The notes under the pieces are model-generated. The model saw only the letters and a list, made by a program, of their open reading frames with translations. It ran no database searches and was not told where the DNA came from. Source: Alphaproteobacteria bacterium (GTDB lineage: Bacteria; Pseudomonadota; Alphaproteobacteria; Paracaedibacterales; CAITNM01). From it: a DNA stretch of 42,287 bases. Location: positions 1-42,287 of the forward strand of contig CANJXJ010000009.1 of NCBI GenBank assembly GCA_947478955.1, read 5' to 3'. The translations under genes and the position numbers were made by a program. This document shows, piece after piece, positions 14,747 through 22,912 of the stretch (the stretch's first letter is position 1; every line of letters begins with the position of its first letter).

Positions 14747-15298
14747 ATTAGCCGCTTACCAAATGATGGCACACCCCAACGCGATACACGCGCCCATGAG
14801 GGCCCTAGAATCAACACTGAAATTCGCGCTTTAAACGTTCGTTTAATTGATGAAAAAGGCGAAATGCTTGGAGTGGTATCCCGCTCAGAAGCCATGAAAT
14901 TAGCGCAAGACGCAGGTCTGGATTTAGTTGAGGTTTCTCCTAATGCAGAGCCCCCGGTATGCAAAATTCTTGATTTTGGAAAATACAAATACGAACTACA
15001 AAAGAAAAAAGCCGAAGCAAAGAAAAAACAAAAAGTTGTTGAAGTCAAAGAAATTCAGCTTCGTCCGATGATTGATCCCCATGATTTTGAAATTAAATGT
15101 AAAGCCATTAAGCGGTTTATTGAAGAAGGTAATAAGGTTAAAATTATCATGCGTTTTCGTGGTCGTGAGCTATCGCACCAAAATATTGGCTATGAAATTT
15201 TAATGAAGGTAAAAAACCAGTTCGAGGAAGTATCAAAAGTTGATCACAGCCCCAGGCTGGAAGGTAAACAAATGATTATGATCATTAGCCCCAAATAA
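14747..15298 (+). CDS. infC: Translation initiation factor IF-3, AUU start
   Basis: Binds the 30S subunit, prevents subunit joining and checks the start codon. I place the start at ATT 14747, giving 183 residues. The frame upstream of the first in-frame ATG (14864) encodes the conserved IF3 N-terminus (GPRINTEIRALNVRLIDEKG). No ATG, GTG or TTG occurs between the upstream in-frame stop and that segment. GGAG (14736-14739) is 7 nt before the ATT. The conserved LDLVEVSPNAEPPVCKI and the C-terminal domain to about residue 183 are complete. Rare AUU starts are known for infC in other bacteria and underlie its autoregulation. secG follows 16 nt later. Confidence 0.93.
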   Translation: MSRLPNDGTPQRDTRAHEGPRINTEIRALNVRLIDEKGEMLGVVSRSEAMKLAQDAGLDLVEVSPNAEPPVCKILDFGKYKYELQKKKAEAKKKQKVVEVKEIQLRPMIDPHDFEIKCKAIKRFIEEGNKVKIIMRFRGRELSHQNIGYEILMKVKNQFEEVSKVDHSPRLEGKQMIMIISPK

Positions 15299-15314
15299 CA
15301 ATCGAGGACATTTT

Positions 15315-15590
15315 ATGAACACCCTGTTAATTATACAAATTTTTATAACCTTAGCCCTTATTGGCGTTATTTTGTTACAACGCAGTGAAGGTGGAGCCCT
15401 AGGCATGGGAGGCGGCAACAGCGGCGGCAGTATGTTTACAGCGCGCGGTTCAGCGAATCTTTTAACCCGCGTAACAGCGGTGTTAGCAGCGTTATTTATG
15501 GGTAATTGCTTGTTTATGACGGTACTTACAAGTCATTCAATTAAGACTCAAACAAAGATTGTTAGCCAACAAACTCCAGACAATAAATAA
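15315..15590 (+). CDS. secG: Preprotein translocase subunit SecG
   Basis: A 91-residue SecYEG accessory subunit. Two hydrophobic segments (about 4-20 and 50-70) flank the Gly/Ser-rich loop LGMGGGNSGGSMFTARG typical of SecG. The first helix is followed by the conserved LLQRSEGG. ATG 15315 follows GAGG. It sits between infC and pyrG with 3 nt to pyrG, likely one transcript. Together with SecY here it would export the signal-peptide proteins of this window. Confidence 0.93.
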   Translation: MNTLLIIQIFITLALIGVILLQRSEGGALGMGGGNSGGSMFTARGSANLLTRVTAVLAALFMGNCLFMTVLTSHSIKTQTKIVSQQTPDNK

Positions 15591-15593
15591 GTC

Positions 15594-17195
15594 ATGGCTA
15601 AATTTATTTTCACAACCGGGGGTGTTAGTTCATCACTGGGAAAGGGACTCGCATGTGCAGCATTAGGGTCATTGTTGCAAGCTCGCGGGTTAACCGTCCG
15701 ACTTCGCAAGCTTGATCCCTACTTAAACGTCGACCCAGGCACAATGAATCCTTATCAACATGGAGAAGTGTATGTCACTTCTGATGGTGCGGAAGCTGAC
15801 CTTGACCTAGGCCATTACGAACGCTTTACCAATCAAGATGCCACAAAATTTGACAGCATCACTTCAGGTAAAATTTATTCATCGGTGATTGCTCGTGAAC
15901 GACGCGGTGATTATTTAGGAGCCACGGTTCAAGTCATTCCTCACATTACCGATGAAATCAAGGCATTTATCTGTAATGGCAGCGATGATGTCGACGTCAT
16001 TATTTGTGAAGTTGGCGGCACCGTTGGTGATATTGAAGCCTTGCCATTTTTAGAAGCTATTCGTCAACTACGAAATGAACTGGGCAACCAAAATAGCCTG
16101 CTTATTCATGTAACCCTTTTACCCTATTTAGCAGCAGCGGGTGAGCTTAAAACAAAACCCACCCAGCATTCCGTTCAAGCGTTACAAACCCTAGGACTTC
16201 GCCCTGATATATTATTATGCCGCAGTGAGCATGAAATCCCAGAAGATGCCAAGCGAAAGCTTGCCCTGTTTTGTAACGTGAATTATGAAAATGTTATTCG
16301 CGCCCAAGACGCTGGAAATATTTATGAGATTCCCTTGGTATATAACCAAGAAGGGTTAGATGCTGCGGTTGCAAAAGCATTTTCAATTGAAGCAACGCCA
16401 GACCTGAAACCTTGGCAAGACTTAATTGTTAAATTAAAAAATCCCAAAGCTAAAGTTCGTATTGGCATTGTTGGTAAATATGTACAGCTTAAAGATGCTT
16501 ATAAATCCCTTGATCAGGCGATTACCCACGCAGGGATTGCCGAACAGGTTGAAATTGAAAAAACCTGGATTGACGCAGAAGATGAAACCTTACTTGCAAA
16601 AATTCAAAGTGTTGATGGACTCATTATTCCTGGTGGCTTTGGTGAACGTGGCATTGATGGAAAAATTCAAACTATCAATTATGCACGCAAAAACAAAGTG
16701 CCTCTGCTCGGCATCTGCCTTGGCATGCAGTTAAGTGTTATTGAAGCGGCACGCACAGAATTTGGCATGAAGGATGCTTCAAGCACGGAATTTGGTCCCA
16801 CCAACAACCCAATTGTAGCACGCATGACCGAATGGATGAGCGGCGAGCAAAAAGAACTACGTGGAATTTCAGATGATATGGGTGGCACCATGCGCCTTGG
16901 ATCATTTGCTTGTGTGGTTGCTGAAGGTACCCTTGCCTATAATTTATATGGCAACGACCAAATTGAAGAACGCCATCGTCATCGTTACGAAGTGAACATG
17001 AAATACAGGGAAGCTTTGGAAAATAAGGGATATGTGTTTTCGGGTATGTCGCCCGATGGGTTATTGCCTGAAATTGTTGAATACCACCCTCACCCATTTT
17101 TTATTGCGTGTCAGTTTCACCCGGAATTAAAGTCACGGCCGTTTAATCCCCATCCATTGTTCACAGGTTTAGTGCGAGCATGTTTGCCGATGTAA
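15594..17195 (+). CDS. pyrG: CTP synthase
   Basis: Converts UTP to CTP with ATP and glutamine. The 533 residues match the family. The N-terminal synthetase domain starts with [15 protein letters not shown] and includes [17 protein letters not shown]. The C-terminal class I glutamine amidotransferase domain has C375 in GICLGMQ as nucleophile and the His/Glu pair in FHPEL near the end. The start is 3 nt after the secG stop; the neighbouring gene order secG-pyrG is common in alphaproteobacteria. Confidence 0.98.
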   Translation: MAKFIFTTGGVSSSLGKGLACAALGSLLQARGLTVRLRKLDPYLNVDPGTMNPYQHGEVYVTSDGAEADLDLGHYERFTNQDATKFDSITSGKIYSSVIARERRGDYLGATVQVIPHITDEIKAFICNGSDDVDVIICEVGGTVGDIEALPFLEAIRQLRNELGNQNSLLIHVTLLPYLAAAGELKTKPTQHSVQALQTLGLRPDILLCRSEHEIPEDAKRKLALFCNVNYENVIRAQDAGNIYEIPLVYNQEGLDAAVAKAFSIEATPDLKPWQDLIVKLKNPKAKVRIGIVGKYVQLKDAYKSLDQAITHAGIAEQVEIEKTWIDAEDETLLAKIQSVDGLIIPGGFGERGIDGKIQTINYARKNKVPLLGICLGMQLSVIEAARTEFGMKDASSTEFGPTNNPIVARMTEWMSGEQKELRGISDDMGGTMRLGSFACVVAEGTLAYNLYGNDQIEERHRHRYEVNMKYREALENKGYVFSGMSPDGLLPEIVEYHPHPFFIACQFHPELKSRPFNPHPLFTGLVRACLPM

Positions 17196-17198
17196 CTA

Positions 17199-17273
17199 CA
17201 GTGTCACCCCCTCGAAGGAGGGGATCCAGTGACACTCATCAATTATAGATTCCCGCTTGCGTGGGAATGACAA
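17199..17273. repeat. Two adjacent palindromic repeats
   Basis: First: outer arms AGTGTCAC (17200-17207) and GTGACACT (17229-17236) enclosing CCCCTC-GAAG-GAGGGG. Second: ATTCCCGC-TTGC-GTGGGAAT then GACAAG (about 17249-17273), the inverted orientation of the family seen at 1604-1767. They fill the pyrG-trxB spacer and could act as a transcription or stability boundary. Confidence 0.8.
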
Positions 17274-17291
17274 GGCCTAAAGGAAAATAAA

Positions 17292-18227
17292 ATGACTAAC
17301 CACACTAAAGTTCTTATCATCGGTGCTGGACCTGCCGGATACACCGCTGCTATTTACGCAGCACGCGCAAACCTGCAACCTATTCAATTATTAGGCCCCC
17401 AACCAGGTGGGCAGTTAACTATCACAACCGATGTAGAAAACTACCCTGGCTTTAAAGATGTTATTCAAGGGCCATGGCTTATGGAACAAATGCAAGCGCA
17501 GGCCGCCCATGTGGGCACCGATATGCGCTTTGAGTCAGTTGAAAGTGTTGATTTTTCTAAGCGCCCCTTCACCGTTATAACAGATGCCCCTACAACTTAC
17601 ACAGCCGATGCAGTAATTATTGCAACGGGTGCTCAAGCTAAATGGCTAGGTCTTGATAGCGAAACCCATTTTAGAGGGTATGGCATATCGGGGTGCGCCA
17701 CATGCGATGGTTTCTTTTTCAAAAATAAGAACGTAGCGGTTATTGGGGGTGGCAATTCAGCGGTTGAGGAAGCAATTTATTTAACCAACCACTGCGCCCA
17801 CGTAACACTTATTCATAGGCGTGATCATTTACGAGCTGAAAAAATTGCCCAAGACCGATTATTTAAAAACCCAAAAATTTCTGTAATCTGGGATTCTGCA
17901 GTTGAAGAATTTATAGGGGTTGAGCAACCTTTTAAAAGTTTAACAGGCTTGCGCTTAAAGAACCTTAAAACTCAAGCTATTTCCGAACATCAGTTCGATG
18001 GCGCCTTTGTAGCCATTGGTCATACGCCAATGAATGAACCTTTTAAAGGTCAATTAGCATGCGATAGTGAAGGATACATTATTACAACTCCTGGTAGCAC
18101 TGCTACTTCAGTAGCTGGCGTCTATGCGGCCGGTGATGTGCAAGATAAAATTTTCCGTCAAGCGGTTACCGCCGCAGGGCAAGGCTGCATGGCTGCCCTT
18201 GAGGCGGAAAAATTTGTAAATCATTAA
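17292..18227 (+). CDS. trxB: Thioredoxin reductase
   Basis: Uses NADPH and FAD to reduce thioredoxin. It has 311 residues. The FAD-binding GAGPAGYTAAIYAARA lies at about residues 11-27. The redox-active pair C135-A-T-C138 is in GCATCDGFF. The NADPH-binding VIGGGNSAVEEA follows, and the C-terminal FAD motif is GVYAAGDVQDK. ATG 17292 follows AAAGGAAAA. Separated from pyrG by palindromic repeats. Confidence 0.97.
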   Translation: MTNHTKVLIIGAGPAGYTAAIYAARANLQPIQLLGPQPGGQLTITTDVENYPGFKDVIQGPWLMEQMQAQAAHVGTDMRFESVESVDFSKRPFTVITDAPTTYTADAVIIATGAQAKWLGLDSETHFRGYGISGCATCDGFFFKNKNVAVIGGGNSAVEEAIYLTNHCAHVTLIHRRDHLRAEKIAQDRLFKNPKISVIWDSAVEEFIGVEQPFKSLTGLRLKNLKTQAISEHQFDGAFVAIGHTPMNEPFKGQLACDSEGYIITTPGSTATSVAGVYAAGDVQDKIFRQAVTAAGQGCMAALEAEKFVNH

Positions 18228-18240
18228 GATAGAGAAGGTG

Positions 18241-18329
18241 CACTTGGCATAAGTTACCATTGAGAAATCCCCTCCGACCCGCGTTTTTCAACGGTGCAGC
18301 GCTTGATCGGAGGATTAACAATTCAAGTG
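18241..18329. repeat. Nested inverted repeat after trxB
   Basis: CACTTG (18241-18246) pairs with CAAGTG (18324-18329). Inside, CCTCCGA (18271-18277) pairs with TCGGAGG (18307-18313). The 89-bp element fills most of the space between the convergent trxB and the paralogue B gene, and may serve as a shared terminator structure, although no T-run follows. Confidence 0.5.
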
Positions 18330-18352
18330 TCCTTTGCTACAAACTTCAAGGG

Positions 18353-19561
18353 TTAAGCCCACCACCCCCTAAATTTCTGCATTAGATTAGTTACCTTTAC
18401 ACCTCCCATAGCTAAACCTACTCCAATAATAGCAACAACTGCTACCGCCCCTATACCATAATAGAGGGCAGCGCGAGACCGTGGTTTAGGCTCGCGTGGT
18501 AGATTTTTCTTTTGTGGTACAGGCCTTTGGGCTTCAATAATAGCTTGTCTAAAAATATCCATCTGCGCCGAAACTGTATAGCCCATGAAAGTAAAGGCGT
18601 TAATATCAGTATTATCGGGTAAACTTTGGAAAATTTCCAAAGCTGCAGGAAGAATACCTCTGCATAACTCAGGTGTTTGAATTGTATATTTTTGTAATCC
18701 AACAAAATTATTAGCATTCCAGTTAGCTTGAGGATTTTCAAAACTTGCCTCATCTACCAAGTGCATGGCCTTGCCGGGTGCATTAGCTGCTTCAGTGCGT
18801 GCCTCAAGGGTAGAACGCCTAGCATATGCAATAACGATATCCATTGATGGTAGTAGCTGCGACAATGTACCCGGCGCACGTGCCAATATTCGCTCTTCAT
18901 CGATTGCTCTAGTTTTTGAAAGCAATGCCCCTGTGGCAACCATATCCAGTGGTTGCGACCATGCAGTATCATCATCTATAGCCACCTCATCATGAACTAC
19001 AACCTGCTCAATTACTCTTACCTTCTCAATAGCATAAGGCAAATACAACATATGGTCATAAAATGCCCAACGATCGTCTTCAACAGCTCGTAACCCACGC
19101 GTGAACGCGCTCTTCAAGAACGTTCTAACATTCACATCACCCGCAACACTGTCAGCCAATCCTTGAAACATCTTACCAAAGCTGAAGTAAGGACCAATAT
19201 AATAAGGTGTAATAGCATCCTTAAACTGGTTCAATGTCCAACCATAAACCAAGCTTATGCCTAAAGATATTTTGAAAAACTCATGGTTAGCCTCAACTAC
19301 TGTTTGAAGATCAGCTGCATTTAAACTAATGACAGCTGTACGTAATGCAAACCCTGCTGCAGATCTACGGATAGTATCCACATCATTATTATGGTTAAAA
19401 CCTTCATTATTTTTTAATGCTGCATTGATATTAGCCACGCCACCACGGTGGAACGCGCTATATATTTCTTGGTAACTGTCAGGACCAATTACAGCTTCCG
19501 CTGCAAACCCACTATTAAAGCTTAGGGCAACCAATAGCCCCGCTATATATTTGTATTTCAT
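18353..19561 (-). CDS. Exported protein of unknown function, paralogue B
   Basis: The 402-residue homologue of the 1902-3545 product. It has the same kind of signal peptide (MKYKYIAGLLVALSFNSGFA). Residues 21-180 are nearly identical to paralogue A. About 50 residues around 187-235 are an insertion relative to A. Residues 240-340 are clearly homologous but more diverged. Instead of the long coiled-coil tail of A, this copy ends in a basic proline-rich linker, a transmembrane helix (GIGAVAVVAIIGVGLAMGG) and a short basic/aromatic tail ending WWA. It may therefore be membrane-anchored while A is soluble. AAAGGAG precedes ATG 19561. Function unknown. Confidence 0.85.
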   Translation of the reverse strand: MKYKYIAGLLVALSFNSGFAAEAVIGPDSYQEIYSAFHRGGVANINAALKNNEGFNHNNDVDTIRRSAAGFALRTAVISLNAADLQTVVEANHEFFKISLGISLVYGWTLNQFKDAITPYYIGPYFSFGKMFQGLADSVAGDVNVRTFLKSAFTRGLRAVEDDRWAFYDHMLYLPYAIEKVRVIEQVVVHDEVAIDDDTAWSQPLDMVATGALLSKTRAIDEERILARAPGTLSQLLPSMDIVIAYARRSTLEARTEAANAPGKAMHLVDEASFENPQANWNANNFVGLQKYTIQTPELCRGILPAALEIFQSLPDNTDINAFTFMGYTVSAQMDIFRQAIIEAQRPVPQKKNLPREPKPRSRAALYYGIGAVAVVAIIGVGLAMGGVKVTNLMQKFRGWWA

Positions 19562-19593
19562 AAAAATCTCCTTTAAAAAACCAACCTAAAAAG

Positions 19594-19622
19594 TATATAG
19601 GTATAAATATTTATTTATCCAA
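19594..19622 (-). promoter_or_regulatory. Putative promoter of paralogue B
   Basis: On the minus strand TTGGAT (19617-19622), 17-bp spacer, TATATA (19594-19599), about 33 nt upstream of the ATG. Good match to the sigma-70 pattern. Confidence 0.6.
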
Positions 19623-19657
19623 CATAAATGTTTTATTTTTTAAAATTAAATATCTAC

Positions 19658-19719
19658 CTCTTAAAATAATAAGGAAAATAAATACCAGCTCTTAAAATAA
19701 TAAGGAAAATAAATACCAG
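19658..19719. repeat. 31-bp tandem repeat, two copies
   Basis: Positions 19658-19688 and 19689-19719 are identical (unit begins CTCTTAAAATAATAAGG). It lies between paralogue B and the decayed third copy, and could mark the junction of a past deletion or duplication. Confidence 0.9.
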
Positions 19720-19740
19720 CGCTGGCACGATAGAACAAAA

Positions 19741-19906
19741 AAAATTAAAAGTAAAATTAATTGCCATTTTTATACCTGCAGTACCACCATGACTGAATGC
19801 AACATATATTTTGTTGGTAATTGCCAGCACCACCCTCCTCTACAGCGCCGATCCCGTTCCTAAAACCCAGGGCAAGTACTAATCCCAGCAAATATCCCTA
19901 TTTCAT
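19741..19906 (-). pseudogene. Decayed third copy of the exported-protein family
   Basis: The minus strand from ATG 19906 reads MK, stop, GYLLGLVLALGF. After a one-base frameshift near 19810 it reads IYVAFSHGGTAGIKMAIN. Paralogues A and B have MKYKY...GLLVALSF and IYSAFHRGGAANINAALK at the same places. The bases before the ATG (GAGAAATTTT) also resemble the shared GGAGATTTTT leader. Homology stops after about 45 codons. So this is a 5' remnant with a TAG at codon 3 and at least one frameshift. Confidence 0.75.
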
Positions 19907-20005
19907 AAAATTTCTCATAAACATACGCATCCCAACATACATTTAATTAAAACCGCCCATCACACCAGGGTTGCCTCGAAATACATTGATAACGTCTCTT
20001 TTTTC
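19907..20005. other. Spacer between pseudogene and rpsT promoter
   Basis: No gene or clear structure is seen in these 99 bp. The whole interval from 19562 to 20063 holds only the paralogue B promoter, the 31-bp tandem repeat, the decayed copy and the rpsT promoter. Confidence 0.6.
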
Positions 20006-20034
20006 TTGACGAAACTTTAAAGAATGCCTATAAA
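20006..20034 (+). promoter_or_regulatory. Strong promoter of rpsT
   Basis: TTGACG (20006-20011), 17-bp spacer, TATAAA (20029-20034). This is the best sigma-70 match in the window and lies 29 nt before the rpsT ATG. Confidence 0.75.
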
Positions 20035-20063
20035 GGTAGGCAAGACTTAAATGAATTTTGAAC

Positions 20064-20345
20064 ATGGCAAATCATAAGAACTCAAAAAAGGCTATCCGCC
20101 AAACAGAACGTCGCACTGGCGTAAATCGCAACCGTATGACGCGTATGCGCACATTTGTAAAGAATGCAGAAAATGCATTGGGTATGCACAATACTCCTGC
20201 AGTTTCTTTTGAAGAAGCAAAGGTTGCAGTCGTTGCAGCAGAAAGCGCTATGATGCGCGTTGCAAAAACGGGCATTATTCATAAGAATTTTGTATCTAGA
20301 AAAGTTTCTCGCTTAGTTGCAAGGTTGAAAGCAATCGCATCTTAA
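20064..20345 (+). CDS. rpsT: Ribosomal protein S20
   Basis: A small-subunit 16S-binding protein of 93 residues, highly basic (ANHKNSKKAIRQTERR). I chose ATG 20064 because it gives the usual MANHK start; an in-frame TTG at 20058 is also possible. No clear Shine-Dalgarno is present, and a short out-of-frame ATG at 20051 precedes the gene. Monocistronic, with its own strong promoter and terminator. Confidence 0.95.
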   Translation: MANHKNSKKAIRQTERRTGVNRNRMTRMRTFVKNAENALGMHNTPAVSFEEAKVAVVAAESAMMRVAKTGIIHKNFVSRKVSRLVARLKAIAS

Positions 20346-20367
20346 AAGCGTAATACTTGAAGAATTT

Positions 20368-20394
20368 AAAGCCCGCGTTATGCGGGCTTTTTTT
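20368..20394 (+). terminator. Rho-independent terminator of rpsT
   Basis: A 9-bp perfect stem AAAGCCCGC (20368-20376) / GCGGGCTTT (20382-20390), with a 5-nt loop and a T-run to 20394. Confidence 0.95.
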
Positions 20395-20660
20395 ATGAGT
20401 ACAAACCGCGCCTTTACCCCCCGGAAATTTTTCAGGACAATAGTTTTTATAAATTTTAAATATATGATAAGAGAAGGGCAGACCCCAAGAGCAAGTTGCG
20501 GGGGAGACGAGGGGAATATGATGTGACAAAAAGCCCTCTAGGTATACCTAAGCACATAATTTGATGGCTTTTTTAATATGGGTTGAACGCCTTTGCAAAA
20601 CTCGCAATGACGCCATTAAGCATTAAAAACTGTCATTGCGAACCCAAGGAGTGGGAAGGC
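20395..20660. other. Spacer between rpsT terminator and symporter gene
   Basis: No gene seen. It contains a nested hairpin at 20528-20573 and an inverted repeat TCGCAATGAC (20602-20611) / GTCATTGCGA (20632-20641). The latter matches the widespread TGTCATTGCGA-type dispersed repeats. The repeat-like sequence continues into the symporter 3' end, so its last residues may be repeat-derived. Confidence 0.7.
20528..20573 (-). terminator. Possible terminator of the symporter gene
   Basis: AAAAAGCC (20528-20535) pairs with GGCTTTTT (20566-20573) over a 30-nt loop. The loop itself contains the perfect 12-bp palindrome TAGGTATACCTA (20539-20550). On either strand the outer stem ends in a T-run, so it could work in both directions. 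Confidence 0.4.
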
Positions 20661-21857
20661 TTACGCCCGAAGCAGTTCCTCGTCTGGACGTCGAGCTGTA
20701 AACTTTTTAGCAAACAGCTTATTGGCAATCATTGCCAAAGCGCCGTTTCCAGCAACGTTACTGGCCGTCATTAAGGAATCCTGCAAAATATACAAGGTTG
20801 CCACTAAACTGCACAGTTCCGATGAAAGCCCCAAATGCTTTTCAACGACTGGTAAAAGAATAATCATGCCGCCGCCTGGCACGCCACTTCCTGAAAATTT
20901 AGTAACAACATAGGCGCCTACATAAGCCAAAAAAGCACTCAAGCTTGGCAGGGGTGAACCCGACATCACAAGCAATGCTAGCGCTGTCAGGGTTATATTA
21001 ATGCCATCGCCTGCCATGTGCACGTTAGCCGTTGCAGGCACAACAAAGTTTGTTAATTGCGTATTGCGTGTATTATTTTCAACGCACTTTAAGGTAACTG
21101 GCAATGTTGCTGCACTCGACATCGTGCTAAATCCTGTAAGCCATGCGGGAAACATATTACGAATAGCCTTAAAGGTTTCCTTCAAGTTACCGTTACAACC
21201 AACTGCATACCAAAAGAATAAGTAGGCTTGAATAGTAAATAAACTTAGAAAAAATACCGGTGCGTAAGCGGTAGCTAGGGTGCCTAGCGCCCCCTCAAAG
21301 CCAATTTTTAAAATAAATCCAAATACATATACCGGTAAAAAAGGAATAAAGGTAATGTTTAAGGCAAGAGTTGTCCAGGCTTTCAACTTATCTACCACTT
21401 GGGTGATAAGCCGCACACCGGTGAAGTTTCCAACAAAGCCAATAATTAACCCTAACAGCATGGCTTTATCAGCGGTTAAAATTGCCGACAACGGGAGACG
21501 CCATAAGGCTTCTATAGGGGTTTGGCTTTTAATAGCTTCTAAGCTAATCGGTTTTAAAAAGCTAAACAACACATAAGACGCCCCATAGGCTGTAAATACA
21601 TTGATGATATTAGAAATAATCACTAAGCCAAAAACACCTACAATCAACGAGGTTGCTTGACCTTGCAAATTTAATACAGCAGAACATAAGTAACTAAACA
21701 CCACAAAGGGTAACAATAGCATCAGAATATCTTTAAGAATAATGCTAATGGTGTAAAAAATGCTGACCGTACTTGAATCAAGCTGACTTGATAAAAAAAA
21801 CGCTGCCCCCATGGCAACCACGAGCCGTACAGGTAAACTAAACATAACCACCACCAT
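20661..21857 (-). CDS. DAACS-family sodium/proton dicarboxylate or amino-acid symporter
   Basis: A polytopic protein of about 398 residues. Signature segments of the dicarboxylate/amino acid:cation symporter family are present. They are the serine-rich hairpin GFSTMSSAATLPVT, the cation-site helix NVHMAGDGINIT, the second hairpin GSGVPGGGMIILLPV, and the substrate helix with LQDSLMTASNVAGNGA. It imports C4-dicarboxylates, glutamate or similar amino acids across the inner membrane, a plausible carbon supply inside a host. I chose ATG 21857; an ATG at 21845 is an alternative, and neither has a clear ribosome site. The last residues (RRPDEELLRA) run into repeat-like DNA. It lies 31 nt after kdsD on the same strand. 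Confidence 0.9.
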   Translation of the reverse strand: MVVVMFSLPVRLVVAMGAAFFLSSQLDSSTVSIFYTISIILKDILMLLLPFVVFSYLCSAVLNLQGQATSLIVGVFGLVIISNIINVFTAYGASYVLFSFLKPISLEAIKSQTPIEALWRLPLSAILTADKAMLLGLIIGFVGNFTGVRLITQVVDKLKAWTTLALNITFIPFLPVYVFGFILKIGFEGALGTLATAYAPVFFLSLFTIQAYLFFWYAVGCNGNLKETFKAIRNMFPAWLTGFSTMSSAATLPVTLKCVENNTRNTQLTNFVVPATANVHMAGDGINITLTALALLVMSGSPLPSLSAFLAYVGAYVVTKFSGSGVPGGGMIILLPVVEKHLGLSSELCSLVATLYILQDSLMTASNVAGNGALAMIANKLFAKKFTARRPDEELLRA

Positions 21858-21888
21858 CAAAATTGAAGCTTATGGTACCACAGATACC

Positions 21889-22872
21889 CTAGATAATTCC
21901 AGCACGTAAGCAATCATGAATGTGTAAAATACCAATTGGCTTGTTATTAATGCTAATAAATAAACTGGTTATTGTTTTTTCTTGCATAATTGCCAAAGCT
22001 TCAGCCATAAGAATATCGGCTGATATCATGGTAGGGGTTGGATTCATGACTAATTCAACCGGGTCATTTAATAATCCGCTGTGCATATGACGACGCAAAT
22101 CTCCGTCAGTGATAACGCCTGCCATCTGCCCATCTGTATTAATAACAGCTACACACCCAAATCCGAAGTAGCTCATTTTAATCAGACATTCTTGCATTAA
22201 TGTACCTACTGGTACCAAGGGAAGGCGATCATCGGTATGCATAAAATCACGCACCCGTGAAAGCTGCTTACCCAAATTTCCACCCGGATGGAAAGTACGG
22301 AAATCGGTTGGGCTAAAACTGCGAATATGAAGGGTACCAATAGCAAGGGCATCTCCCAGACCCAACATCATAGTGGTAGATGTGGTAGGCGCAAGACCCA
22401 TAGGACATGCCTCAGGCACTGACGGATAACACAAGGCAACATCAGCAACGCTTGCTAAGTTACTGTTTTCCTTGGCCGTAATCGCCACCAACGGAATGTG
22501 AAAACGTTTGCTGTAATCAAGAATGGGTTTTAGTTCAGCAGTTTCTCCGCTATGGGATAACAGTAATAATCGATCATCTGGGGTAATCATCCCCAAATCA
22601 CCATGGCTAGCTTCGGCCGGATGCACGAAAAACGCTGGCTGCCCTACGCTTGCAAAAGTTGCGGCAATTTTTCTAGCTATATGACCACTTTTTCCAATAC
22701 CACTTACAATGACACGGCTATTTCGCTCGGATAAAAGCTCTACCGCACGGGTAAAATTTTCATCTAAGCTAGCCGCCAGGTGTGACAACGCTTCTGATTC
22801 TTGGGTAATTGCTAATCGCCCTGCTTCTAAAACTTTAAGAGCATTAATGGTGGTGGGTGCCGTCATCATCAT
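21889..22872 (-). CDS. kdsD: Arabinose-5-phosphate isomerase (KdsD/KpsF)
   Basis: Converts ribulose-5-phosphate to arabinose-5-phosphate, the first step toward Kdo in lipopolysaccharide. The N-terminal SIS domain carries SGIGKSGHIARK, HPAEASHGDLGM, SHSGET and the conserved TTSTTMMLGLGDALA. Two C-terminal CBS motifs follow (about residues 205-327). The 327 residues match the family. Three consecutive ATG codons (22872, 22869, 22866) follow AAGGAT; the later ones have better spacing. It implies this organism keeps an LPS core. An RNase D-like gene is directly upstream, as in many alphaproteobacteria. Confidence 0.96.
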   Translation of the reverse strand: MMMTAPTTINALKVLEAGRLAITQESEALSHLAASLDENFTRAVELLSERNSRVIVSGIGKSGHIARKIAATFASVGQPAFFVHPAEASHGDLGMITPDDRLLLLSHSGETAELKPILDYSKRFHIPLVAITAKENSNLASVADVALCYPSVPEACPMGLAPTTSTTMMLGLGDALAIGTLHIRSFSPTDFRTFHPGGNLGKQLSRVRDFMHTDDRLPLVPVGTLMQECLIKMSYFGFGCVAVINTDGQMAGVITDGDLRRHMHSGLLNDPVELVMNPTPTMISADILMAEALAIMQEKTITSLFISINNKPIGILHIHDCLRAGII

Positions 22873-22912
22873 TTATCCTTATAATCCTTGGTACTTACTA
22901 TCCTGTATTATT

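Noticed and set aside
20371-20400. Part of a tRNA or small RNA after rpsT
   Set aside because: The GC-rich arms are simply the rpsT terminator stem with its T-run; no cloverleaf can be drawn. I found no tRNA gene anywhere in the window.
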